Assembly: GCA_013407085.1 (NCBI GenBank)
Contig: JACCGJ010014689.1
Coordinates: 20,087 to 84,086, forward strand
Length of the DNA: 64,000 nt
From: Atriophallophorus winterbourni
Lineage: Eukaryota > Platyhelminthes > Trematoda > Plagiorchiida > Microphallidae
Direction of reading: 5' to 3'
The notes under the pieces were generated by a model, which saw only the letters and a list, made by a program, of their open reading frames with translations, did no database searches and had not been told where the DNA came from. The position numbers were made by a program, and so were the translations under genes. The first letter of the stretch is position 1. Each line of letters begins with the position of its first letter. Of the stretch, positions 55,901-64,000 are shown piece after piece.

Positions 55901-58900
55901 CTGTACAAGCATCGATTCACACCTCGAAGATAATCTATCACACTGGTTGTTGGCCTTCGTCAGTCGGGTGTACATGACAAGCGCATGATGGTTTCATCCT
56001 GCACAGCGTTTCGAAACACTGGACAGTGCGATTCGGGAGGAAAAAACTCTCCTACAGCACTCATACCTACAGAAAGTAATCGGATGATCGCGATCAGCTG
56101 AACGCTGACGGTGTGATCTACGCTTAGCAGTCGAGAGCAGCAGTTGACCATCACCGAATTCCACATGCCAAGAGAACACCGACTGTGCATACACACGTTT
56201 GTTACGTAAATGACCAATAATAAAAATACACCGATATCTTATACGCGGATGTGCAATCGTGCAGCATTTCTGTGCTGTGCGGCTAACATCGTGCAAAATT
56301 GATTGGCCAACGGTGGTGAGCTGCATGCTGAAACACGCTGGAGTCTCGCTACCATTTCTATTTTTATTCCCCCGTCATATATGTCTAGGCCTGGGCAACC
56401 TGACAGTATCCAAGCCCACGTGAAGTCTCTGACTGTGCGCACTTTGCCTGTATCAGGCTTGTGCTTTCATACCATACCATACCATTATACGCGAGTATGG
56501 ATATCACAAGGGTTGTTATCGGATTGCTTGTGCCGGTTGTCACTTTGATGTGATCTGTCAAACGATTTCGTGCGCATTTAACAACTTAACCAGTGATCAC
56601 GTAAATCAGCAGGACAGAATAACACACTTTTGAATTCGCTTACTTGTATGACGAGCACATCTGGAATGGTGGTTTCCTTTCTGCGGTCGGTATTGATCGC
56701 AGTCGATTTCGAATCTTTTAGAGGAAAGATTACCTGCAAAGGAGGTGAAATAAAAAAATACAAGAGACGTAAAACAAGGTAAGAAGCAGAAATGATTAAG
56801 ATGCCACACTCACCCTGGGCATTAACATTTCACCACGGATGTGATAGCACTTCGTGTCAGGCGAAGACTCACTGAGAGCCCACAATGTCTGATACTTGAG
56901 AAAAACATCCTGAAAAATTACCATTTCGACACGTGAGAGAAAATAATCGTGGCATCAATGTGTGAGGACAAAAAATATGTGAGGTGATGTGAATAGTTGT
57001 TAAACATTTCCAGAAGTTTGAAAAAACTGCCTATCGACGTATAAAATGTTTTTGTGAATAAAGCAATGTGCTTGATGATATTATCTGATTCGAAGTTCAT
57101 ACAAATAACCCAAAATTCAAAATATTTCCCCAGCTGCTTCTCATCAAATAGTGTATATGCATGCATGAAATCACAAGCCTGGTCCAGGTAAAGTGCCTCA
57201 CATTCCGATTGAACGTCGGCTAGAATTGTGTCAGGCCTAGACAGATATAAGAAAGTAAACTTAGGACTAAAAACGGTAGTGTGACTCCAGCGTGTTTTCG
57301 CATGCAGCTAAGTACTGGTGACAAATCAATATAGCACAGTGTTAGCTGCACAGTACACAAGCCTGATCCAGGCAAAGTGACGCAGTCAGAGACTGCATGT
57401 GGGTCAAGATACGGTCAGGTTGCGTAAACTTAGACAGATACGAGAAAAGAAATAGAAACGGTAGTAAGACTCCAGCGTGTTTCAGCATGCAGCTCACTAC
57501 CGGTGGCCGCACGGTGTTAGCTGCACAGCACAGAAGTATTACACCAGTGCACATCCGTGTACACAAATATACTGAGGTCAAAACATTTTCTCATCTGGGT
57601 AGCATCCAACAGCGATGAATACTGATTGAAAACCGTTGCATGAACTGAGTACGGCCAAGCACCTTGAATGTAACGCAACGTAGTACGACAAGGTACAATA
57701 AAATCTGAACAAATTTGATTTGGTTCATATCGAAACAGTTTTGAAAATTAAACGATGTTTGCATGTATGGAAGCATAAGCCTGATCCGGGCAACACAGTA
57801 ATAGCCTGCACGTTGGCTTATATAATGTCAGGTTGCCATGGCATTGAGAGATGAGAAATAGAATAGAAATGAAAATGATAGTAAGACTCCAGCGTGTTTC
57901 GGCATGCAGCTCACTACCGGTGTCCGATCGATTTTGCACGGTGTTAGCCGCACAGCACAGAAATACTGAACGATTGCACATACGTGGATTGAAAAGATAC
58001 ACAAAATCAACAGATGCGGATTAGCAACACGGGCGTGCGTGAGAGCGCTAGACCAAATCACCTCGCTGAAGAGCAGTGCTATCAGCTTCCAACCACGAAG
58101 GAATGGTTCTTGACACCACGGGGATCCAACATGTATTCATGCTGTTCTTACCCTCAAAATTCACGGTTAAACATAGCGTAATTAACGTCATTAGACACAG
58201 GTCGCAACAGTTGCTCCCGCTTTGAAATTGTATTCAACTCAATCGGAATTTTAAATAGCAGTTTAGGGGGTGGGTTGTCACTAGGAAACCCGAAATGACA
58301 ACACACTGCCACAAGGTTCATTGGTCTGCAAAGCTCTAGTGGCGTTCTGATCAGGTAACAACACTATTGTTGTAGGGATTGTGCTAAATGAAAAAGTTAC
58401 GCGATCAAAATACGCAAAACTAGGCGTTTGAGTTTAAAACTAATTGCTAGAAAGCCATGGTTCTACCAAGTACCCCTCTCGATAAACATGCTACACCTGG
58501 TGGAAATAGTGGGAAATGAGGAGAGAGATCAATGATCACACCGTTATATTCCTTGAGAAAACGTTCTTTTTGAAATATTGAGATCAGGGATACATTTCCG
58601 TTCGTTTATAGAAAGTAATCAATAATAAGTCACATGACGGTGATTAACAACGAACAAGTAGTGGGAATAAACCCACATGGAAAGTAATTAAATTGTCAAC
58701 AACAATGTACAGATTTATGAAACGCATATTGACAAGCAACAAACTCCGCATGAAGAAATGTGTGGCTAGAATTATCCAATCAAGTTGAGAAAGATAGAGA
58801 GCACTAAAAGACATACCAGATTCTGTTGTAACGTGACGAGAAACGTGTTCAACCAAATTACCGTGTCCGCGTGAAACCGTAAATAGACAGGCTTCAGTTG

Positions 58901-61900
58901 AACAAACAATACACACGGAAGAGCTGAAAAAAATTAAACGTGGTCAGCTACATTCCGAATGAATCCAGAGATTGTGTGCTTGGTGATGAAACCGAGGCTA
59001 GTTGAAAAATCTGACGATTTAAAATGCAAACATTCAGTGTTTTGATGGTATGCTATAGAGTACAAGGGTGACATTACAGTGTTAGCACTGATACACAAAA
59101 ATGGTATTACTTCAGGGGAAGTCCGGGCGATTAAACGCTACGTGATCACTGTCAAGCTCTCAGACAACCGATTTGAGGAGTAAACAAAGGAATGAGATCG
59201 ACTGAAACATGATAACAAAATTACCCCAATAGAAAAAGTATACCAGCGCGGGTATATTATGCTGGCGCTTTTCTCATCATCGAAATTTAACAGCATACAA
59301 GATTAAAGAAAGAATTTAGACGTCTTGAAAAAACTCTCAGTCAAGATGATTATGGGTCATTTCTTCACGTAAACATGGCACGATCAAAGCGTTTGTGTTC
59401 AATCTGAGGAGACAGTAAATAGCGAGGAAAGGACGGGATTTCTATTTAACTTATTAAAGCCTGTTTAGGTGAATTAATGCACTCACTGAAGCAACTGATT
59501 TGTTTTATATGGCGGAGTGAAGGTTTCGTAGCGGGGGTACCAAGGTTGTCACAGCCGGAGCGGATGTGGTGATAAGCTCCCAAATCCAAAAATGCTCTAA
59601 TGGCGCGCGTCTCATATAGCCAAGGCGTAAAACAAGGGTGTTGTTGCTCACGCGCTGATCGGTATTTACTTTGCTCGGCTTCTGAACCACGCTTTTAGGA
59701 CGAGAACAGAAGGCATTTAGCTACGCATGTGAAGTGATGACAAGCTTTTCAACCTGAACCGGTTGAGAGCACAAACTAAGGTACGGGATGTCCTAATTCG
59801 TAACCTGCTGTTTACCGACGATGCAGCCATTATTGCTCACTCCCAAGAACACCTCCGGTCGCTGGTGAATAGTTTTTCGTCGGTATGCATAGACTTTGGG
59901 CTGACAATTAGCATGAGCAAGACCAAAGTAATTGGTCAAGGGATTGTATCGCCTCCAATAATCACTGTTGGAAACTGTCAGCCTGAACCAGTACATCATT
60001 TCACATATCTTGCTTCAACCATTGTCTGATTGAATATGTTCCTGTCCATTAATTCAGTGTCAACAGTCGGAAAGTGAAAGGCAGTAAAGAGCCGATCGTG
60101 CATGCAATGCCTGGGAAACCTGACAGTATCTCAGACCACGTGCAGTCTCTGACTGTGCGGCACTTTGCCTTGATCCGGCTTGTGCTTTCACATCACACAT
60201 CACAATGAATGTGTGATGTGGCCGCTGAAAACACAGGATATACTATCTTTGAAGGTGTTCGAACATCGGTGCCTTACGATAATGTTGACCGTCCGATATA
60301 TCCAAAGCTGCCATCCGGACGTGATGTAGCAAAATACCTCCGCTCTATATGTACATCGGAAAGTGAAGATGACAGTGGTTGGCCATGTCCTCCGAAAAAC
60401 ATGCCAAACGCTCACGAAACTTGTCCTCAACCTTAAGCCCACTCTCGTACATGGCGTTGGCGACAAGCAGGTCAAGTGAAGATGTTTTTCAACTGTGAAA
60501 GAGGATATAGATGCTGTAGGACTGGGAACCATAGACGGTGTACGAAGGTGGGAACGAGACTCCACAAGGATATACAACAATCTCCCCTCCGATTGACGCA
60601 CGTGGGCTGGCGTAATCCGAGACATCAATGAAGCCAGCTAATCTACCCGTGGAGCGAACCGCACGAAAGTAAAGTAACCCCGCGACATGAGAAGGATCAC
60701 CATACATGTCTCACATGAAAAAGAAATACCGGTTCACCTGAAATCTGGGATAGCATCCTCGTAATAAATGAGGAAACGGTGAATGAGTAGTTCACAGAAA
60801 TAGTGTAAATTAGTGGGGTACTTGTAGATGAAAAATCGGGTGCCTAATTATGCTCAGTACTTACGCGGTGATCTCACGTTTGAGGGGCTTTCGTTCAATT
60901 TGACAGCACCGGGGCGGTATGAATTGCAAAGCTCTATAGTGAGGAGATATGTATTCGCAGGAAGACAGTGAAGCGTCTTGTCTGATCCGATGAACAGATT
61001 TTTATGCAACGGTACTTCATCGGAGAAACGTGAACTGTCGATTTTGTGCTCGTTTTTGCCTCGAACGGTTGTGGGAAACGAGACCAGAGAAACGTCAAAA
61101 TCAGCCACCCGCAATACGATTAAACTCTGGAGTATTGAAGGCTCTTGATCGGTCAGACAGCGTTGATCGGATTTCGAGTCCCATTTTTGAGATTCCCAGC
61201 GGCGTTGCGATTGCAAACGAAAAGCGGGATTGTTCTCGAGCCAATTCTTACGAGATCGCTGAAATTCACGGCAGCCCGGCCATTGGATTTTAGGAGAAAC
61301 TACAATATGTATATACAAAGCTAATGAGACATTGTTGGTGCTGAACGCGATAAACAGCAAAGTACAACGGACTTACGCTCCCAATGGTAGGGATACCAAT
61401 CGATTTCCGCGTCGTAGATATGAAGTTGAATGTAACCATTCGGAACAGACGTCGCGCAAGACCCTATAAAAATAGACGATACTAATTGAAATAACGCCAA
61501 GGGACGAAATATTAGCCTGAAAGAATAGAGTAGTTGCAATTGTAAAGGAGTATCAGCCTCAACAAGGGACAGCAGTGCATTTTGTGCTTCGCAGGTAACA
61601 CAGTGATGAACTTTTTAACGCGGTTACTCAGCTGTGAGAGAGAAGACTTAAGTCGCACCGCCGTTAACTACCTTCCTATATATCTGTCTAGGTCTGCGCA
61701 ACCTGAAGGTATTTCAGTCAACGTACAGTCTGCCTAGCTCTAGACTCCATACATAAAAATCGTTGCATGCAAAAATCCCACGCGTGTCAAGATTGGCACA
61801 TTCGTAGATAGGTCGCCGTGTTGTTGGCCTCGTTCGGTGGATGTCGACCATGGAGGTACACCACAAGCGCATGATGATTTTAATGCTCCGCAGTTTTTAA

Positions 61901-62792
61901 AATGACTAAAAAGGCCGATTCAGGAGTAACAACCTCTCCCACACCGCTCATAGCGACAGGCAGTACTCAGTCGATCAGCGTCAGTTGCACGCAGGTGGGA
62001 TGATCTATGTTCAGCGGCCAAGAGCTGTATATGCGCTTCCCCAGCTTGCATATGACGCTTTACATAGTGCCTCCAAAGTAAGCGGTCAAGAGCAAGTACT
62101 TCCCTAATCGTAGGGTCAATGCCATGAGCTTTCATATCAAGAGCATATGGATCCTGATCTTACTGTCCCGACCTGATGAGTGCAAGCAGCACGAAACCGG
62201 TCGTGGGGTGTGTATGCTGGAAATACATACAAATGAGCATTTAGACTTCATATCTCTTTTGAAAACGTCTTCGTAATGCAAGCACAGACTGCATAATGGT
62301 CCACTTCTGTCAGGTAAAACTTGTAGCCGGATCTGTTGGACTCAAGTAATCAATTTGCCTACAACAATCAGAAGGGCGATTCCTCTATAATTGTTGCTGT
62401 CGCCCCGATCACCCTTATTCTTTAATAGCGTGATGATATTGGTGTTTCAGCGTCATTGTCTTTTAAGTCCGCCTAGGCCTGGGCAACCTGACAGTATCTC
62501 AGCCCACGTGCAGTCTATTAATGTGCGGCAGTCCGGGTATTCAGACTTCAGGTTTCGTACAACTAGTCACAAGCAACACTAGTAATCGGTGAAATGTTGA
62601 CAAGAAAAAGCTATTACACTTACCAGATCTGGTTTCATCGCAAAAATGGATTTCAGTTCGTAGCAAGCACAGATGATACGATGTCTCGATCACATCATGC
62701 TGACGAAAGAGCTTAGCCTCGGGAGAAATAAAGTCTTTCGAGTTAAGATTACCGGGATGTAGATGGGTTCGAGCAACGCCAAGAGCTTGTCT
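49990..62792 (-). CDS. BLTP3: BLTP3-like bridge-like lipid transfer protein (UHRF1BP1/UHRF1BP1L homologue), 5' end outside
   Basis: Twelve exons (5' to 3'): 62792-62624, 61463-61377, 61299-60865, [gap], 58923-58817, [gap], 56909-56814, 56733-56644, 54845-54660, 54389-53568, 52783-52363, 51899-51481, 50911-50744 and 50049-49990. The first three and last eight are phase-consistent blocks; about 1020 residues against some 1450 in man. Signature: AKLFRQHDVIETSYHLCLLRT, IHFCDETRSG, GYIQLHIYDAEIDWYPYH (human: VKLFNDFDVKETSHHL..LHICDD..GAMQLSFTQLTIDYYPYH), LRVADFDVSL, FLIVNSC..ESVPLTFWITV, and a C-terminal coiled coil (QEIDRLKSEVERLSAQVERL). The family forms rod-like lipid channels at endosomal contacts. 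At least one exon is missing on each side of 58923-58817, as the phases there do not meet. Confidence 0.85.
55000..55150 (-). mobile_element. RTE-like 3' UTR fragment in a BLTP3 intron
   Basis: The plus strand shows GGTAGGACTTAAA, GAGCACAAACAAACTG, GAGGTGCCTACATCTCGAAT and TCAAGTTTCGTTAACGAGTAG, the reverse complement of the UTR at 3690-3790. Confidence 0.65.
55480..56160 (+). repeat. Hammerhead-associated repeat, copy 1
   Basis: The segment at 55955-56150 (ACAAGCGCATGATGGTTT, CTCCTACAGCACTCATACC, GATCAGCTGAACGCTGACGG, GTGTGATCTACGCTTAGCAG) matches 61855-62030. The segment at 55555-55640 (AATCCTGATC, GTGTCCCTACCTGACGAG) matches 62148-62185. The two segments occur in opposite order in the two copies. 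The hammerhead core here is decayed (CTGACGAG survives, GAAAC does not). Confidence 0.5.
56241..56487 (+). repeat. SINE-like repeat, full length with ACCAT tail
   Basis: Starts ACGCGGATGTGCAATCGTGC and ends CTTGTGCTTTCATACCATACCATACCAT. With 40558-40807 it defines both ends of the family: about 245 bp with a 3' tail of ACCAT repeats. It lies in a BLTP3 intron, antisense to the gene. Confidence 0.8.
57165..57355 (-). repeat. Diverged SINE-like repeat
   Basis: Plus strand: GAAATCACAAGCCTGGTCCA, GTGTCAGGCCTAGACAGATA, GTGTGACTCCAGCGTGTTTT and TAGCACAGTGTTAGCTGCAC. It abuts the next copy head to tail. Confidence 0.7.
57356..57560 (-). repeat. SINE-like repeat
   Basis: Plus strand: ACAAGCCTGATCCAGGCAAA, GTCAGAGACTGCATGTGGGT, CTCCAGCGTGTTTCAGCATG and CACATCCGTG at the 5' end of the element. 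Confidence 0.75.
57766..57987 (-). repeat. SINE-like repeat
   Basis: Plus strand: GGAAGCATAAGCCTGATCCG, GTCAGGTTGCCATGGCATTG, CTCCAGCGTGTTTCGGCATG and GCACGGTGTTAGCCGCACAG. The element's 5' end is at about 57987. Confidence 0.75.
58000..58816 (-). other. BLTP3 intron; one uncertain exon candidate at about 58070-58160
   Basis: An open stretch on the minus strand reads NTCWIPVVSRTIPSWLEAD with a possible acceptor near 58158 and a GTGATT donor near 58070. Its phase does not connect cleanly to either neighbour, so it is not counted as an exon. Confidence 0.25.
59530..60060 (+). mobile_element. Internally deleted RTE-like element
   Basis: Leader sequence (CCAAGGTTGTCACAGCCGG, GATAAGCTCCCA, GCGCGTCTCATATAGCC; matches 2735-2820) is joined at about 59610 to RT coding sequence. 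The endonuclease and RT fingers are missing. It lies in a BLTP3 intron, antisense to that gene. Confidence 0.7.
59620..60029 (+). pseudogene. RTE-like reverse transcriptase fragment
   Basis: NKGVVAHALIGIYFARLLNHAF (PQG-like region) is followed by stops, then 88 open codons from 59763: LRAQTKVRDVLIRNLLFTDDAAII (catalytic box FTDD), FGLTISMSKTKVIGQG and HHFTYLASTIV. The motifs and spacing fit RTE elements of flukes. Confidence 0.8.
60105..60200 (+). repeat. SINE-like repeat, 3' fragment
   Basis: GCCTGGGAAACCTGACAGTA, CACGTGCAGTCTCTGACTGT and CTTGTGCTTTCACATCACAC. The tail here is CACAT-like instead of ACCAT. Confidence 0.7.
60209..60436 (+). other. Unexplained ORF beside a SINE-like fragment
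   Basis: 75 codons starting at the ATG at 60209, directly after the SINE tail. The residues (GYTIFEGVRTSVPYDNVDRP, LPSGRDVAKYLRSICTSESE) look like genuine protein. I recognise no family. It lies on the opposite strand to BLTP3, in the gap where a BLTP3 exon is expected on the other strand. It may be part of an unrecognised transposon or a retrocopied exon. Confidence 0.3.
61690..61740 (+). repeat. SINE-like repeat, short 3' fragment
   Basis: GTCTAGGTCTGCGCAACCTG, AGGTATTTCAGTCAACGTAC and AGTCTGCC only. Confidence 0.5.
61840..62230 (+). repeat. Hammerhead-associated repeat, copy 2
   Basis: The 5' segment (ACAAGCGCATGATGATTT, ACCTCTCCCACACCGCTCAT, GATCAGCGTCAGTTGCACGC) matches 55967-56130. 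The following segment holds the hammerhead-like motif at 62167-62208 and matches 55555-55640. The unit lies in a BLTP3 intron. Confidence 0.5.
62167..62208 (+). ncRNA. Hammerhead-ribozyme-like motif with consensus core
   Basis: CTGATGA (62173-62179), helix II GTGC/GCAC (62180-62183 with 62189-62192) closed by AAGCA, then GAA (62193-62195), helix III ACC/GGT (62196-62198 with 62199-62201, no loop), then C at 62202 giving the classical GTC cleavage triplet. Stem I is formed by CCCGAC (62167-62172) and GTGGGG (62203-62208) with five of six positions pairing. The palindromic stem III (ACCGGT) suggests action as a dimer, as described for hammerheads in other satellite and retroelement families, including Sm-alpha of schistosomes. 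Confidence 0.6.
62470..62545 (+). repeat. SINE-like repeat, 3' fragment
   Basis: CCTAGGCCTGGGCAACCTGA, CAGTATCTCAGCCCACGTGC, AGTCTATTAATGTGCGGCA. It lies about 80 nt from the BLTP3 exon at 62624. Confidence 0.7.
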
Positions 62793-63004
62793 CTAAAAAC
62801 AGTAAAAAATATACAATAGAAATTTAGACTGGTGCTGAAGGTACAAATACGATCGTGGAAAAATGTTCGTAAATACTATTATTACTATGAATATTACAGC
62901 AATGTAAAACAGGGTCGATCAACCAAAAACATACGAAAACGCACATTATGGAATTGCTATGGTTTCTATGTATGCACGCATGCAGGTATGTCATCATCAT
63001 CATA

Positions 63005-63450
63005 ATCAAGCACAAGTCTTAATCCAGACTAAGTGACAAGCAAAATGAAGCAGGAAAGGCAGATAAACAAGCCTGGCAACATTTATATGTGTTGAAAAAT
63101 TTCGACGTTTCCCGCCGAAACGCATCGAGAGCTTAACACAGACTAACGCATGATGTGACTCTAGACACGCGCCCCAGTACGAACGGCAATCTTGCACACC
63201 CCCTCGCCACGAGTAGCTGATAGCAATATGGTCAATTTGCGTGAACGAGGCCGCCGATGGAGCCGTAACGCTTCGAATGGCGGAAGTTAATGCTGGCAAG
63301 GTAGAGTCTGTGCTCTGAACACAAGCCATTGTCATTACGATGACAATCGAGACCAAACCTTCCACCCACGAAATGTTCGTTTAAAGATAGACGACCAACA
63401 CGTGCGTTCATATCTCCAGCTAAGATAACGATGTCACTCATCGGTGCAAG
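63005..63450 (-). pseudogene. RTE-like endonuclease fragment
   Basis: The minus strand reads MSDIVILAGDMNARVGRLSL (catalytic GDMNA), GGRFGLDCHRNDNG and HRLYLASINFRHSKRYGSIG, then a frameshift, SAASFTQIDHIAISYSWRGG, VQDCRSYWGACLESHHALVC and FGGKRR. This is the order of the second half of an RTE endonuclease (D-x-N box and final DH/HH box). The last box has SHH in place of SDH. RT sequence does not follow; the copy is truncated on both sides. Confidence 0.8.
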
Positions 63451-63681
63451 TCTAATGAGTTCTTGTAATCGTCCGTAAAGCTCATCCTTGGCAAGTTCAC
63501 TTTAAATGAATATGATCAATACCTGCTCAAAAGACCACAAAATTAATCAGTTCATTAGACAAGTTTTCCGCGAGGTGAAAATAAGTATCTTACGTGTTTG
63601 ATCATATGGGTGGATGAAAATATCGAGTGATTTTTTTCATGAGAAAAGACAACGGATGAAGGCAAAATGAGCAGCGCTTTC

Positions 63682-63790
63682 GTATGGTATGGTATGAAAG
63701 CACAAGCCTGATCCAGGCAAAGTGCCGCACAGTCAGAGACTGCACATGGGTTGAGATACTGTCAGGTTGCCCAGGCCTAGACAGATTGTG
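63682..63790 (-). repeat. SINE-like repeat, 3' half with tail
   Basis: The plus strand reads TATGGTATGGTATGAAAGCA, then AAGTGCCGCACAGTCAGAGA, GATACTGTCAGGTTGCCCAG and GCCTAGACAG. It is nearly identical to the consensus, so a recent copy, 5'-truncated. Confidence 0.75.
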
Positions 63791-64000
63791 CGCGGACGAA
63801 ATCAGCTAATACCTTTTTCTCCAATCAATTAAACAAACATTCCGCTGAGTAATGCTTGAATCCGGGAACAGCTCACCAAGAGTTTGAGAGGTGCAATCGA
63901 ATAATACGCAAAATTACTAACGTCTCAGCAAGTTAGAAATAACGAGCTAGTTCAGTTAATTGCCTGGATGGTTGCATGGGTGGAACTGTGCAATCATTCT
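63791..64000. other. No feature seen
   Basis: AT-rich sequence with no exon or repeat recognised. It probably belongs to an upstream BLTP3 intron. Confidence 0.35.

Noticed and set aside
55960..56217. Minus-strand ORFs in the hammerhead-associated repeat as BLTP3 exons
   Set aside because: The matching sequence at 61920-62135 shows this is a repeat; phases and splice sites do not fit the neighbouring exons.
1..64000. CRISPR arrays, rRNA or tRNA genes
   Set aside because: No regularly spaced repeats; no sequence with matching tRNA arms or B boxes was found. The pentamer and heptamer arrays are retroelement tails.

Overview
This window looks like nuclear DNA of a flatworm, most likely a digenean trematode. 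Three host genes are split by GT-AG introns, several of them only 30-37 nt long. The rest is packed with CR1-like and RTE-like non-LTR retrotransposons, one CsRn1-like Gypsy element, a SINE-like family with a pentamer tail, and hammerhead-ribozyme-like motifs, a mix well known from flukes. There is no sign of bacterial operons, CRISPR arrays, tRNA or rRNA genes. The species cannot be named from sequence alone.

Host genes. At the left edge is the 3' end of an unidentified plus-strand gene (1-294), then the N-terminal exons of mitochondrial import factor TIM44 on the minus strand (1477-2175; its C-terminus is not found here). A complete seven-exon phosducin-like protein gene (PDCL, plus, 41631-45242, 278 aa) follows in the middle. 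A large minus-strand gene (49990-62792, 5' end outside) encodes a homologue of UHRF1BP1/UHRF1BP1L (BLTP3 family of bridge-like lipid transfer proteins); twelve exons were placed, and at least one is missing between 60865 and 58817.

Transposons, left to right. An internally deleted RTE-like copy (2729-3897). A CR1-like element with a PHD-finger ORF1 and an endonuclease/reverse-transcriptase ORF2 (about 4560-8610, plus). A decayed minus-strand CR1-like copy (8689-10200). A second PHD-type CR1-like element (11097-16165, plus) carrying a nested 456-bp insertion (12375-12830). A quiet AT-rich stretch (16170-22548). A minus-strand CR1-like copy with internal deletions (22549-24300) and loose fragments up to 26005. 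A minus-strand CR1-like copy split by a 2.6-kb CsRn1-like LTR element (26730-29337). Then a three-level nest of related CR1-like elements on the minus strand: Y inside X inside Z (29902-38705). In the nest, an apparent 1475-codon ORF is an in-frame fusion of the reverse transcriptase of X with the endonuclease and reverse transcriptase of Y.

Right half. Between and inside the PDCL and BLTP3-like genes lie about 17 copies of a 200-250-bp SINE-like repeat with an (ACCAT)n tail, RTE-like 3' ends, decayed RTE-like and CR1-like coding fragments, and two hammerhead-like motifs (47083-47125 and 62167-62108 end at 62108 is not used; the second spans 62167-62208). The non-LTR families can be told apart by their 3' tails: ATTGT, AACTG, TTGATTC, TATTGAC, TTC and TGATGA repeats. 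The host genes appear unrelated in function; they sit in transposon-rich DNA rather than forming a functional cluster.
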